A stretch of DNA of 64,000 nucleotides from Sva-07 sp963715285. GTDB taxonomy: Bacteria; Actinomycetota; Acidimicrobiia; Acidimicrobiales; Ilumatobacteraceae. Positions 53,196 through 62,572 of this stretch are shown one piece after another; the first letter of the stretch is position 1, and every line of letters starts with the position of its first letter. The stretch is from the NCBI GenBank assembly GCA_963715285.1, contig CAVQRU010000017.1:62001-126000 (forward strand), read 5' to 3'. The notes beneath the pieces are model-generated. The model was given only the letters and a program-made list of their open reading frames with translations, did no database searches and had not been told where the DNA came from. The position numbers were made by a program, and so were the translations under genes.

Positions 53196-55994
53196 TCATG
53201 CAGCGCCGTGGCACTGCTTGAACTTCTTGCCCGATCCGCACGGGCACGGAGCGTTCCGCGGCGTCTTGTCGAATGCGTCCTTCACGACGGTCTGCTGCTT
53301 GGTCGGCGCCGGCGGGGCCGCACTCTCCGGGAGCTCGCCTTCGGCCACGGCGGCGCGTGCCGCCTGGTCGAATCCGCTGACCTCCACGTCGTCCGACGAC
53401 GACGTCTGCAGGTTCTTGACCGTGTCAGCCGCAGGGTCACCCACGGGCGCCTGGTTCTGCACGACCTGGACGTGCATCACGTACTTCACGAAGTCCTGCG
53501 CGATGCCGGTCATCATCCCGCCGAACAGCTCGAAACCCTCACGCTGCCACTCGGTGAGCGGATCCTTCTGGCCCATCGCCCGCAGGTTGATGCCCCCCTG
53601 CAGGTAGTCCATCTCCTCGAGGTGCTCGCGCCAACGCTGGTCGATGATGCGCAACATCACCTGTCGCTCGACCTGACGGAGGACGTCCTCGCCGAGTTCC
53701 TGCTCGCGCCGCTCGTAGTGAGCGGTGGCATCGGCCATCACGAGGTCGTAGATCTCGTCGGTGGTGCCACACTGACGCAGCTGGTCCTCGGAAATCGCGT
53801 TCGGGAAGTAGAGCGTGAGCTCCTTGGCCAGGCCGTCGAGGTCCCACTCGTCGTCGGCGACCGAAGCGCAGTGTGTGGCGATCAGCGCATCGACCGCATC
53901 GGCCAGATACTCCATGGCGGCGGCGCGCAGGTCCTCGCCGTCGAGGATCTGGTCGCGGCGCGCGTAGATGACCTTGCGCTGCTCGTTCATCACCTCGTCG
54001 TACTTCAGGACGTTCTTGCGGATCTCGGCGTTCTTGGTCTCCACCGTGGTCTGCGCCCGCTCGATGGCCTTGGTGACCATCTTCGCCTCGATCGCCTCGT
54101 CGTCGGGCAGCGCTCGACCCATCACATAGTTGAGCGCGCCCGTCGCGAACAAGCGCATCAACTCGTCGTCGAGACTCAGGAAGAACCGGCTCTCACCGGG
54201 ATCGCCCTGTCGACCGGCACGTCCCCGCAGCTGGTTGTCGATGCGCCGGCTGTCGTGGCGTTCGGAGCCGATGACGTAGAGGCCGCCCAGCTCGCGGACG
54301 ACCTGTCCCTCGGCCTTGCACTGCGCCGAGTACTCCGCGAGCAGTTCCCGGTAGCGAGCGAGCGCCTTCGCCCGCGCCTCCCGGAAGTCGTCGGGCATCT
54401 GGTCGATCGGCAGCGGCAGTTCGTACTCGTCGACGAGCAGATCGGCGCCGTAGCCCTCCTTGAGCACGTCGTGGCGGGCGAGCCCCTCCGGATTGCCGCC
54501 GAGCAGGATGTCGACGCCGCGGCCGGCCATGTTGGTGGCCACCGTCACGGCCCCGAGGCGACCGGCCTGGGTGACGATCTCGGCTTCACGGGTGTGCTGC
54601 TTGGCGTTGAGGACCTCGTGGGGGATCCCGCGTTGTGTGAGCAGACGACCGAGGATCTCACTTCGAGCGACGCTGGCGGTACCGACCAGGATCGGTTGGC
54701 CCTTCTCGTGGCGCGGCTCGATGTCGTCGATGATCGCGTTGAACTTCGCCTCTTCGCTCTTGTAGATCAAGTCGGCGGCGTCGATGCGTGCGAGCGGACG
54801 GTTGGTCGGGATGGGCACCACGCCGAGCCCGTAGGTGTTCATCAGCTCGGCCGCCTCGGTCTGGGCGGTTCCGGTCATCCCGGCGAGCTTGTCGTACATG
54901 CGGAAGTAGTTCTGGAGGGTGATCGTGGCGAGCGTCTGGTTCTCCTCCTTGATCTTCACCCCTTCCTTGGCCTCCACCGCCTGGTGGATGCCCTCCGACC
55001 AGCGGCGTCCTTCGAGGATGCGGCCGGTGAACTCGTCGACGATCTTCACCTCGCCGCCCTGGACGATGTAGTCCTTGTCGCGCTTGTAGAGCTCCTTGGC
55101 CTTCAACGCCACGGTGAACTGGTGAACGAGGTTCGCCTGCACGTTGTCGTAGAGGTTCTCGACGTCGAGCGCTCGTTCGACCCTCTCGATGCCTTCCTCG
55201 AGGGGGACGACGACCCGCTTGTCCTCTTCGACCTCGTAGTCGACGTCGCGCTGGAGCGACCGCACGATCGAGGCGAACCGGTAGTACAGCTTCGCGGCGT
55301 CGCCCACGCGACCGGAGATGATCAGCGGGGTGCGAGCCTCGTCGATGAGAATCGAGTCGACCTCGTCGACGATGCAGTAGTTGTGGCCGCGTTGTTGGAC
55401 CTTGTCGTCCTTGCGCTGCGCCATGTTGTCGCGCAGGTAGTCGAAGCCCATCTCGTTGTTGGTGGCGTAGGTGATGTCGGCGCCGTAGCTCCGCCGCTTC
55501 TCGGCGGGACTGTTGCGGAACCCCGGGATGATCAGCCCGACCTCGAGGCCGAGCCATCGGTGGATCTGCCCCATCCATTCGGCGTCACGACGGGCCAGGT
55601 AGTCGTTGACCGTGACCAGGTGCACGCCGTTGCCGGTGAGACCGTTGAGGTAGGCGGGCAGCGTCGAGACGAGCGTCTTGCCCTCGCCGGTCTTCATCTC
55701 GGCCACCCAGCCGAAGTGCAGGGCTGCCCCGCCCATCAGCTGGACGTCGTAGTGACGTTGCCCGATCGTTCGTGTGGCTGCCTCACGACAGACCGCGAAC
55801 GCCTCGAGCAGGAGGTCGTCGAGGTCGGCGCCGTTGTCGAGGCGCTCGCGGAACTCGACGGTCTTGGCTTTCAGTGCGTCGTCGGACAGTGCGGAGATCT
55901 CCGGCTCGAAAGCGTTGATCTCGGGCACCATGCCTTCGAGGGCCTTGAGCTTCTTGCCTTCACCGGCCCGGAGGATGCGATCGAGAATTCCCAT
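53196..55994 (-). CDS. secA: Preprotein translocase ATPase SecA
   Basis: The 932-residue motor for Sec export has Walker A at about 102-107 (TGEGKT), VDEVDSILIDEARTPLIISG, the DEAD-like helicase elements and a C-terminal zinc finger CPCGSGKKFKQCH (about 917-929) for SecB or lipid binding. The start ATG at 55994 gives MGILDRILRAGEGKK. This is the housekeeping SecA1-type. It opens the secA-prfB-ftsE-ftsX cluster. Confidence 0.98.
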   Translation of the reverse strand: MGILDRILRAGEGKKLKALEGMVPEINAFEPEISALSDDALKAKTVEFRERLDNGADLDDLLLEAFAVCREAATRTIGQRHYDVQLMGGAALHFGWVAEMKTGEGKTLVSTLPAYLNGLTGNGVHLVTVNDYLARRDAEWMGQIHRWLGLEVGLIIPGFRNSPAEKRRSYGADITYATNNEMGFDYLRDNMAQRKDDKVQQRGHNYCIVDEVDSILIDEARTPLIISGRVGDAAKLYYRFASIVRSLQRDVDYEVEEDKRVVVPLEEGIERVERALDVENLYDNVQANLVHQFTVALKAKELYKRDKDYIVQGGEVKIVDEFTGRILEGRRWSEGIHQAVEAKEGVKIKEENQTLATITLQNYFRMYDKLAGMTGTAQTEAAELMNTYGLGVVPIPTNRPLARIDAADLIYKSEEAKFNAIIDDIEPRHEKGQPILVGTASVARSEILGRLLTQRGIPHEVLNAKQHTREAEIVTQAGRLGAVTVATNMAGRGVDILLGGNPEGLARHDVLKEGYGADLLVDEYELPLPIDQMPDDFREARAKALARYRELLAEYSAQCKAEGQVVRELGGLYVIGSERHDSRRIDNQLRGRAGRQGDPGESRFFLSLDDELMRLFATGALNYVMGRALPDDEAIEAKMVTKAIERAQTTVETKNAEIRKNVLKYDEVMNEQRKVIYARRDQILDGEDLRAAAMEYLADAVDALIATHCASVADDEWDLDGLAKELTLYFPNAISEDQLRQCGTTDEIYDLVMADATAHYERREQELGEDVLRQVERQVMLRIIDQRWREHLEEMDYLQGGINLRAMGQKDPLTEWQREGFELFGGMMTGIAQDFVKYVMHVQVVQNQAPVGDPAADTVKNLQTSSSDDVEVSGFDQAARAAVAEGELPESAAPPAPTKQQTVVKDAFDKTPRNAPCPCGSGKKFKQCHGAA

Positions 55995-56033
55995 GCAGGG
56001 AACGATGCTACCGGCGGGCGAAGTCCCGACGGG

Positions 56034-56687
56034 TCAGGCAGCCACGTCGACAGCGCCCGGGCCCGGCCGTCGCGACGTCGAGCGTCGAGATGGAGCGACA
56101 CCGGCCGGCGTGGCAGCGACGGCGTACAGCAACACGTCGGCCGCTCCGCCACGCAACAGCTCCGCACGCGCCGAGCGAAGCGTCGCGCCGGTGGTGACCA
56201 CGTCGTCGACGACCAGGATGCGGCCGCCCACCACTCCGGGGTGACTGCGGAAGGCCGGCCCGTGCAGACGCTCGCGGCGCGTCCGGCCGGTTTGAGGTCC
56301 GTCGTCGCCGACCCGCTCGAGCAACCGTCGAGATCGCACACCCAACTGGCGAGCGACGTAGCCCGCGACCAGCTCACCCTGGTCGAAACCGCGTGAGCGC
56401 CGCCGCGCCGTGCTGGTCGGCGCCCAGGTGACCTCGTCGACGGCGTCGAGGTGCCCGTTGGCGACCACGGCGTTGACGACGAGCCCCGCCAGGTGGCGCG
56501 CGACCTGGCGCCGGTTGCGGTACTTCAGGCCGAGCACGACGTCACGGGCGCGACCGGTGAACGGCACCGCCGAATACACCTGATGCGCACCGGGGCGCGG
56601 CCGCGGCCCGAGCAGGGCGAACCGGCAGGTGGGACAGATTGCGGCGCCCGGGGCGTCGCAGCCGGCACAACGTGTCTGGAGCATCAT
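56034..56687 (-). CDS. comF: ComF-family phosphoribosyltransferase-like protein
   Basis: The 217-residue protein has an N-terminal zinc finger (Cys7, Cys10, Cys18, Cys21) and the PRPP-binding loop ILVVDDVVTTGATL. ComF proteins help incoming single-stranded DNA in transformation and link to DprA/PriA, though many non-competent bacteria have them. Immediately upstream lies an element also found at the DUF222-HNH gene. Two adjacent ATGs (56687, 56684) could start it. Confidence 0.9.
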   Translation of the reverse strand: MMLQTRCAGCDAPGAAICPTCRFALLGPRPRPGAHQVYSAVPFTGRARDVVLGLKYRNRRQVARHLAGLVVNAVVANGHLDAVDEVTWAPTSTARRRSRGFDQGELVAGYVARQLGVRSRRLLERVGDDGPQTGRTRRERLHGPAFRSHPGVVGGRILVVDDVVTTGATLRSARAELLRGGAADVLLYAVAATPAGVAPSRRSTSRRPGPGAVDVAA

Positions 56688-56697
56688 GGACGCGAGT

Positions 56698-56724
56698 GTG
56701 ACGAAGGGCTGTCACAGAGTTGAC
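56698..56724 (-). promoter_or_regulatory. Element shared with the DUF222-HNH promoter
   Basis: On the gene strand the core reads TGTGACAGCCCTTCGTCA, preceded by TCAACTC and followed by CACT. It contains TGTGAC-N8-GTCACA, a perfect 6-bp inverted repeat. The element ends next to CACACT, a -10-like hexamer 7 nt before ATG 56687. Confidence 0.6.
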
Positions 56725-56807
56725 CGCTCATCGGCACCGACGGGTCCGTCGCAGTCGTGCGGGTGCCGCCACGAGGAACTCCGGACCGATCACCGCGGCC
56801 GGATCGT

Positions 56808-56813
56808 TAGCGT
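56808..56813 (+). promoter_or_regulatory. -10 element of the YczE-type gene (leaderless)
   Basis: TAGCGT ends 6 nt before ATG 56820. Confidence 0.55.
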
Positions 56814-56819
56814 GCCGGG

Positions 56820-57458
56820 ATGCCGCGCTTCGTGCCCACCGATCGCCCCGTCGAACGCATCGTGCGCTGCATGCTCGGACTCGCCGTCTTCGGTGTCGGT
56901 GTGGCGCTGCTGCTCGATGCTGATCTCGGCGCGGCGCCGTGGGACGTGTTCCACACCGGCGTCAGCGAGTTGACCGGCGTTCCGGTCGGCACGGTGATCA
57001 TCGCCACCGGCCTCGCGCTGCTGTTCCTGTGGATCCCACTGCGCGAAACCCCTGGTCTCGGCACACTCCTCAACGCGGTCGAGATCGGTCTGGTGGTCGA
57101 TCTCGTCCTCCCGCTGGTCCCGCAGCCCGAGCCGCTGGTGATCCGGTTCGCGATGATGCTCGGTGGCGTCGTGCTGGTGGCGATCGGATCGGGGATCTAC
57201 ATCGGCGCCGGGCTCGGCCCCGGACCACGAGACGGCATCATGACCGGCCTGGCGCGGCGCGGCGTCTCGATCAGATCCGCGCGGACGGGCATCGAGGTCA
57301 CCGTTCTCGTGATCGGGGCACTCCTCGGCGGCGCCGTCGGTATCGGCACCGCCGCCTTCGCGTTCGCGATCGGACCTCTCGTCCAGGTGTTCCTGCCACG
57401 ACTCACGGTGCCGACAGCTTCACCGAGCACGGTGGCCGCCGAGCCCGCGACACCGTGA
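56820..57458 (+). CDS. YczE/YitT-family membrane protein
   Basis: The 212-residue protein has about five hydrophobic helices and the family segments LGAAPWDVFHTGVSELTGVPVG and GAGLGPGPRDGIMTGLARRG. YczE-type proteins have no settled function. It is leaderless by the TAGCGT spacing and lies divergent from comF. Confidence 0.88.
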   Translation: MPRFVPTDRPVERIVRCMLGLAVFGVGVALLLDADLGAAPWDVFHTGVSELTGVPVGTVIIATGLALLFLWIPLRETPGLGTLLNAVEIGLVVDLVLPLVPQPEPLVIRFAMMLGGVVLVAIGSGIYIGAGLGPGPRDGIMTGLARRGVSIRSARTGIEVTVLVIGALLGGAVGIGTAAFAFAIGPLVQVFLPRLTVPTASPSTVAAEPATP

Positions 57459-57479
57459 CGTGCGCCGCCGAGGCGTCGG

Positions 57480-58523
57480 TCAGATCGACGAGGAGCGGTG
57501 CGAGCTGCGGCGCTGGAAGAAGTCGCCGACCTGGTTCAACGCCAGCACGGTGAACGTGAGGATCAGTGCGGGGTACAGCACCTGCCCGAAGTTGGCCTTG
57601 ATGTCTCGACGTGCCTGGTTGATCATGTTGCCCCAGGTCGCCGTCGGCAACTGGACGCTGAGACCGAGGAACGACAGTGTGCCCTCGACCACGATCACGG
57701 CCGCCGCGGCCACCATCGTGTACGCCAGCAGCGTCGGCAGCACGTTGGGGATGATCTCGCGCCAGAGGATCTTCCACTTCTTGGTGCCGATCGCCTGGGC
57801 GGCGGTCACGAACTCACGGTTCGAGATCGCCAGACTGTTCGCCCGCGACACACGGGTGTACGCCGGGATCGACAACAGGCCGATCACGAAGCTGATGACG
57901 AACAGGTCGCGCACCTCGAAGATCGAGATGAGTGCCAGCAGCAGGACGAGCGCCGGGAACGCGAGCAGGACGTCGATGCCGGCCATCAGCGCCGTCTCGG
58001 TCTTGCCACGGACGAAACCGACGAGCGATCCGAGCAGTCCACCGACGATGACACCGCAGGTGACCGACACGATGGCGACCGTGACGCTGACGTAGGAGCC
58101 GTGCATCGCTCGGGAGAACGAGTCGCGAGCGAGTGCGTCGGTGCCGAGTGGGTGCGACCACGACGGACTCTCGAGCGGGGCCCCGGTTCCGAACTCACCG
58201 GTCGCCGGATTGAAGCCGTTGAGCTGGAGGTTCGGGTCCGCCAACGGCAACGCACCGTTGAACACACGGACGTCGAGCTGGGCGTAGATCGCGCTGAGGA
58301 AGATGAACGTCAACCACAACGTGCCGAGCTTGACGAGGATGGGCATCTCCTTGAAGACGCCCCAGACCGACTTGCGCTTGGGCTTGACCCCCTGGGGGAC
58401 GACGAAGCCGTCGATCGTCTCCGGCTCTCCGCTGTCGCCGGTCAGCTGCACGATCTGCGCAACCTGGAGATCCTTGGCCTTGTCGATACCGGACTGCCCG
58501 ACGCCGGATTCGGTGGTCGCCAT
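57480..58523 (-). CDS. oppC: Oligopeptide/dipeptide ABC permease, DppC/OppC type
   Basis: The 347-residue permease has an N-terminal tail of about 50 residues, one helix, a short extracellular loop and five more helices, with the EAA-like motif REFVTAAQAIGTKKWKILWREIIP and the DppC-type LGTDALARDSFSRAMHG. It pairs with the upstream permease; 2 bp separate the genes. Last gene of the D-F-A-B-C operon. Confidence 0.93.
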   Translation of the reverse strand: MATTESGVGQSGIDKAKDLQVAQIVQLTGDSGEPETIDGFVVPQGVKPKRKSVWGVFKEMPILVKLGTLWLTFIFLSAIYAQLDVRVFNGALPLADPNLQLNGFNPATGEFGTGAPLESPSWSHPLGTDALARDSFSRAMHGSYVSVTVAIVSVTCGVIVGGLLGSLVGFVRGKTETALMAGIDVLLAFPALVLLLALISIFEVRDLFVISFVIGLLSIPAYTRVSRANSLAISNREFVTAAQAIGTKKWKILWREIIPNVLPTLLAYTMVAAAAVIVVEGTLSFLGLSVQLPTATWGNMINQARRDIKANFGQVLYPALILTFTVLALNQVGDFFQRRSSHRSSSI

Positions 58524-58525
58524 GT

Positions 58526-59473
58526 TCAGCTCCTTCGGATACGGGGGTCGAGGATGGCGTACAGCAGGTCGACCACGGTGTTGATGATCACGAACATCGC
58601 CGCGATGAACACCGTGATCCCCTGGATGACGAGGATGTCACGTCCGTTGATCGCATTGATCAACGAGAAGCCGAGACCCGGGACAGCGAAGAGGGTCTCG
58701 ATCACCACGGTGCCGCCGAGCAGCGCACCGAAGCTGATGCCGATGATGGTCATCAGGCTGAGCGAACTCGGCCGCAGGGCGTGGCGGAAGAGGATGTACC
58801 GGTCGCTGAGGCCCTTGGCCCTGGCCGACAGGATGTAGTCCTCCTGCAGCGTGGCGATCATGTCGGAGCGGATCAGTCGGGAGAACACGGCCATCTGTGC
58901 GAGCGCCAGCGCGAGCGCAGGAAGGATCGACGTCTTCAGGTTGTCGACGACGCCGTCGCTGATGCGGTTCCAGTTCGACGCGGGGAGCCAGTTCAGCTGC
59001 ACCGCGAACAGCCAGATCAGGAAGATGCCGAAGATGAAGTTGGGGATCGACAGGGCCACCTGGACGAACGCCGAGCTCGATGTGTCCTGCCATCCCCCCT
59101 GTTTGTAGGCGCCCAACACGCCGATCGGGATGGCGACCACGACCGAGATGAGGATCGACATGATCGCGAGCTGAGCGGTGACCGGCAGACGGTCCGAGAT
59201 CGTGTCGGACACCGGCTGGTCGGTGATGTACGAGGTGCCCAGGTCACCGGTGGCCGCATCGCCGAGCCAGTTGAAGTAGCGGACGATGAACGGGTCGTCG
59301 AGATTGAGGTCCTCGCGGATCTGTTCCTCGATTCCCGGCGAGCGAGGACCTGTGCCGAGGATCGTGTCGACCGGATCCCCGGGGAGCAGCGCAACCATCA
59401 GGAAGGTCAAGAACGTGACCGCGAGCAATGTCGCGATCAATCGCAGGAGTACGAATGCGATGGTCTTGGCCAT
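58526..59473 (-). CDS. oppB: Oligopeptide/dipeptide ABC permease, DppB/OppB type
   Basis: The 315-residue six-helix permease has the OppB features FLTFLMVALLPGDPVDTILG near the N-terminus and EDYILSARAKGLSDRYILFRHALRPS (EAA-like loop) in the second half. It forms the channel with the DppC-type subunit. The gap to the binding-protein gene holds a small tandem repeat. Confidence 0.93.
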   Translation of the reverse strand: MAKTIAFVLLRLIATLLAVTFLTFLMVALLPGDPVDTILGTGPRSPGIEEQIREDLNLDDPFIVRYFNWLGDAATGDLGTSYITDQPVSDTISDRLPVTAQLAIMSILISVVVAIPIGVLGAYKQGGWQDTSSSAFVQVALSIPNFIFGIFLIWLFAVQLNWLPASNWNRISDGVVDNLKTSILPALALALAQMAVFSRLIRSDMIATLQEDYILSARAKGLSDRYILFRHALRPSSLSLMTIIGISFGALLGGTVVIETLFAVPGLGFSLINAINGRDILVIQGITVFIAAMFVIINTVVDLLYAILDPRIRRS

Positions 59474-59507
59474 GATGGTCGGTGCTGCTCCCCGGAGTCG
59501 GTCTTCG

Positions 59508-59540
59508 GTGGGTGTTCAGTGGGTGATCAGTGGGTGTTCA
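59508..59540. repeat. Three 11-bp tandem repeats between oppA and oppB
   Basis: GTGGGTGTTCA, GTGGGTGATCA and GTGGGTGTTCA follow each other directly. They sit in the oppA-oppB intergenic region. Confidence 0.85.
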
Positions 59541-59554
59541 GGTCTCGAAACGGA

Positions 59555-61324
59555 TCACTCGTCCGAGATGTAGACCTGGAACCAACGGACGTTGTTGTCC
59601 GGGAGGATCCCGGTGCCGAGGTCGCCGTTGGGCATGGTCCACGTCAGGATGCCGCGGACGTCGGGAGCCGTCGCAACCAGGGTTGCGGTGGAACCCGAGT
59701 ACCAGGTGATCGCCTGCTCGTTGATGCGAACCATGATCTTCGAGTAGAGGTCCTTGCGGGCCTCGAAGTCGTCGGTGGCGTTGGCCTCGTCGGCCCAGGC
59801 GACCATTTCCGGGTCGTCGAAGTTCGGGAAGTTGGCCACCGATACCGCCGAATCAGCCACGAACGGGTTGATCTGGGCGGCCGGGTCGGTGTCGCCACCC
59901 CAACGCCAGCAGTGGGCGAAGTGCGCATCGCTCACGGCGTTGTTGATGTGCGTGGCCTGGTCGAACTGCGTCAGGCTGACGTTGACCAAGTTGGAACCGG
60001 ACCACACCTGCTCGAGCACCTGCATGGCGGCGATCAGCGTCGGGTCCGGGGGACACGAGAGTTCGACGTCGATCTTCTCACCCGGCGACTTGCCGTCGGA
60101 ACGGGCCGGATCGTCGACGTACTCCTGCAGGAGCGCCGTGCCTCCCTCGAAGTCGAACGTCGGGTAGGTGTCGGCGGCCTCCTGGGTCCACCAGGGGCTG
60201 TCGACCGAGAACCACTGCGTCGACGGCAGCGAGATGCCGGTGCCGCCGAGGGCCTCGATCACGCGCTCCTGGTCGTTCATCTTGTTGAGGCCCAGTCGCA
60301 CACGCTGGTCGTCGAAGGGCGGCACGGCGGTGTTGAACATGCCGCCACCGGTGTTGTTGCCCTGCGCTTCGATCAGGCTGATGCTGTCGCCGACCGTACG
60401 GGCGTCACGGATGGTGCCCTGACGCAGCGTCTGCATCGCGTTGACCGTGCCCGACGTGAGTGCGTCGAGACGGGTGCCCTCGTCGGGGATCGGCCGGAAC
60501 GAGATCGAGTCGAGGTACGGCAACTGGTCGCCGTTCTCGAGCGTGCGCCAGTAGTCCGGGTTGCGCTCGACGACCGTCTCGTTGTCGATGTCGCGGGACT
60601 TCATCACGAACGGGCCGGTGCCGATCGGGTTGGTGCTGTAGCCGGTCGGATCGGCGGTCGCCGCGGCCGGGTCGAACGGCATGCCGAGCGGCGCGCCGGC
60701 GAGGTACGACGGGAACGCCACGAACGGCGCCGCCAGGGTGTACTCCACCGTGAGGTCGTCGACCGCGGTGACGGTGGTGAGCCCGGAGGCCGCGATCGCC
60801 GACGAAGCAGCGGCGCCCGCCTGCTGGATCGGGAACATGTCGGCGATGGTCTGCGCCGTCAGCGGCGTGCCGTTGTGGAACGTCACGTCGGGGCGCAGGG
60901 TCATCGTCCAGACCGTGAAGTCCTCGTTGGATTCGAGGCTCTCCGCGAGATACGGACCGTAACCGCCCGCTGCGTACTGGTCGGTGAGCGGGTCGTAGAT
61001 CGACCGCATGATGTTGTAACACGGCGAGGAGCAGGAGTCCTCCCACGGGCGAAGGCCGGTGGCCTCGCTCTCGAGCGCCATCGTGACCGTTCCGCCGTAC
61101 ACCGCGGTGCCGGTCTCCGCGACCACCGACGTGTCGACCTCGTCGGGCGCGGTCTGCGCCTCGGTCGTCTCGGTGTCGCCGCCGCCCTCGGTCGACTCAG
61201 TGGCCTCGGTTCCATCGGGTGCCGTGGTGGCGTCCGAGGAGCTGTCGTCGCTCCCGCAGGACGCGGCCACCAGGGCCAAGGCCAATGGAATCGCGAGTGC
61301 ACTCAGTACTCGTCGCTGTCGCAT
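59555..61324 (-). CDS. oppA: Oligopeptide/dipeptide ABC substrate-binding lipoprotein
   Basis: The 589-residue family 5 binding protein has a lipobox ending in Cys23 (LVAASC, followed by GSDDSSS) and an acidic Thr/Glu-rich linker to about residue 65. The large two-lobe domain contains PYLDSISFRPIPDEGTRLDALTSG and NPDYWRTLENGDQLPYLDS typical of peptide- or nickel-binding members. It lies between the ATPases and permeases; Shine-Dalgarno GGGGGA precedes the ATG. Confidence 0.94.
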   Translation of the reverse strand: MRQRRVLSALAIPLALALVAASCGSDDSSSDATTAPDGTEATESTEGGGDTETTEAQTAPDEVDTSVVAETGTAVYGGTVTMALESEATGLRPWEDSCSSPCYNIMRSIYDPLTDQYAAGGYGPYLAESLESNEDFTVWTMTLRPDVTFHNGTPLTAQTIADMFPIQQAGAAASSAIAASGLTTVTAVDDLTVEYTLAAPFVAFPSYLAGAPLGMPFDPAAATADPTGYSTNPIGTGPFVMKSRDIDNETVVERNPDYWRTLENGDQLPYLDSISFRPIPDEGTRLDALTSGTVNAMQTLRQGTIRDARTVGDSISLIEAQGNNTGGGMFNTAVPPFDDQRVRLGLNKMNDQERVIEALGGTGISLPSTQWFSVDSPWWTQEAADTYPTFDFEGGTALLQEYVDDPARSDGKSPGEKIDVELSCPPDPTLIAAMQVLEQVWSGSNLVNVSLTQFDQATHINNAVSDAHFAHCWRWGGDTDPAAQINPFVADSAVSVANFPNFDDPEMVAWADEANATDDFEARKDLYSKIMVRINEQAITWYSGSTATLVATAPDVRGILTWTMPNGDLGTGILPDNNVRWFQVYISDE

Positions 61325-61501
61325 GTATCCCCCATCTCGTGGATGTTTCTGTTGGTGTTGCTGATTGGTGTGGATTCGAGTCGATCACGATGCCGACGCC
61401 ATGGAATGGCGTGGTCTCGTCTCCACCCCATCAACGCCCCCTCTCGACCGGACGACTCTTCCGGGCGAGATCATCGAATTTCTAGCACGGCATGACGTAC
61501 G
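61325..61501. promoter_or_regulatory. Intergenic region between oppF and oppA
   Basis: This 177-bp gap splits the ATPase pair from the binding protein and probably contains a separate promoter for oppA-B-C. Near the ATPase stop it holds CACACAGTCGGAGTGTG, a small inverted repeat. I see no gene in it. Confidence 0.45.
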
Positions 61502-62572
61502 TCACACAGTCGGAGTGTGCTCCTCCTGCTTGGCGGTGACCCCGACCGGCGTGGCCGCCGAACGGGCGTCGTCCCACGGTTCGATCAGCGGGTGGTGACA
61601 GGCCACGAAGTGGTCGTCGCCGACCCGCCGCATCAGCGGTTCCTCGACAGCACAGATCTCGTCGGCGAGCGGGCACCGTGTGCGGAATCGACACCCCGAC
61701 GGTGGCGCCAACGGTGACGGCAACTCGCCTTCGATCACCCGGACGTCGTCGACGTCGACGGTCGGATCCGGCACCGGGCTCGAGCCGAGCAACAGCTCGG
61801 TGTACGGGTGTGCCGGCGTCGAGTACAGCTCGTCGGCCTCGGAGATCTCGCACATCTTGCCGAGGTACATCACCGCGACGCGGTCGCTGATGTTCTTGAC
61901 CACGGCGAGATCGTGAGCGATGAACACGAGCGTGAGACCGTGCTGGGCCTTGAGGTCGTCGAGCAGGTTGAGGATCTGCGCTTGGATCGACACGTCGAGC
62001 GCCGACACCGGCTCGTCGCAGATGATCAGCTGCGGGTCCATCACGAGCGCGCGGGCGATCGAGATGCGCTGGCACTGACCGCCGGAGAACTCGTGCGGGC
62101 GCTTGTAGCGCGCCGGCCCGGGGTCGACGCCGACCTGGTCGAGGATCCGAGCGACGATGTTCCACTGCTCGCCCTTGTCCTTCGGACCCCACACGTTCAA
62201 GGGCTCCGCGACCACCTCACCGATCATGCGACGCGGATTGAGCGAGGAGATCGGATCCTGGAAGATCATCTGCAGCTTGGTGCGCCGCTGCCGCATGGCC
62301 TCGTCGTCGAGCGACGCGAGATCCTCGCCGTCGAGCACGACCGAACCACCGGTCGGCTTCGGCAGCTGCAGAATCGCCCGCCCGGTGGTGGACTTCCCAC
62401 AACCGGACTCCCCGACGAGCCCGAGCGTCTCGCCGGGTGCCAGATCGAAGCTGATACCACTCACCGCCTTGACGGTGCGGCCCTTGCTCGCCGGGAACTC
62501 GACCACGAGGTCGGTCACCTGCAACAGCACCTCGTCGGCGGGCCGGAGGTGGGCGGTGCCGGATCCGGCCAT
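61502..62572 (-). CDS. oppF: Oligopeptide ABC ATPase, OppF/DppF type
   Basis: The 356-residue ATPase has Walker A GESGCGKST, signature FSGGQCQRISIARAL, Walker B LIICDEPVSALDV and C-terminal oligopeptide-transport motif GCRFRTRCPLADEIC. Start ATG overlaps the oppD stop by 1 bp. Energises the permease pair with OppD. Confidence 0.95.
   Translation of the reverse strand: MAGSGTAHLRPADEVLLQVTDLVVEFPASKGRTVKAVSGISFDLAPGETLGLVGESGCGKSTTGRAILQLPKPTGGSVVLDGEDLASLDDEAMRQRRTKLQMIFQDPISSLNPRRMIGEVVAEPLNVWGPKDKGEQWNIVARILDQVGVDPGPARYKRPHEFSGGQCQRISIARALVMDPQLIICDEPVSALDVSIQAQILNLLDDLKAQHGLTLVFIAHDLAVVKNISDRVAVMYLGKMCEISEADELYSTPAHPYTELLLGSSPVPDPTVDVDDVRVIEGELPSPLAPPSGCRFRTRCPLADEICAVEEPLMRRVGDDHFVACHHPLIEPWDDARSAATPVGVTAKQEEHTPTV

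Noticed and set aside
53174..53246. Programmed frameshift in prfB
   Set aside because: The reading frame is continuous from ATG 53174 with the usual N-terminal domain, so no frameshift site is needed.
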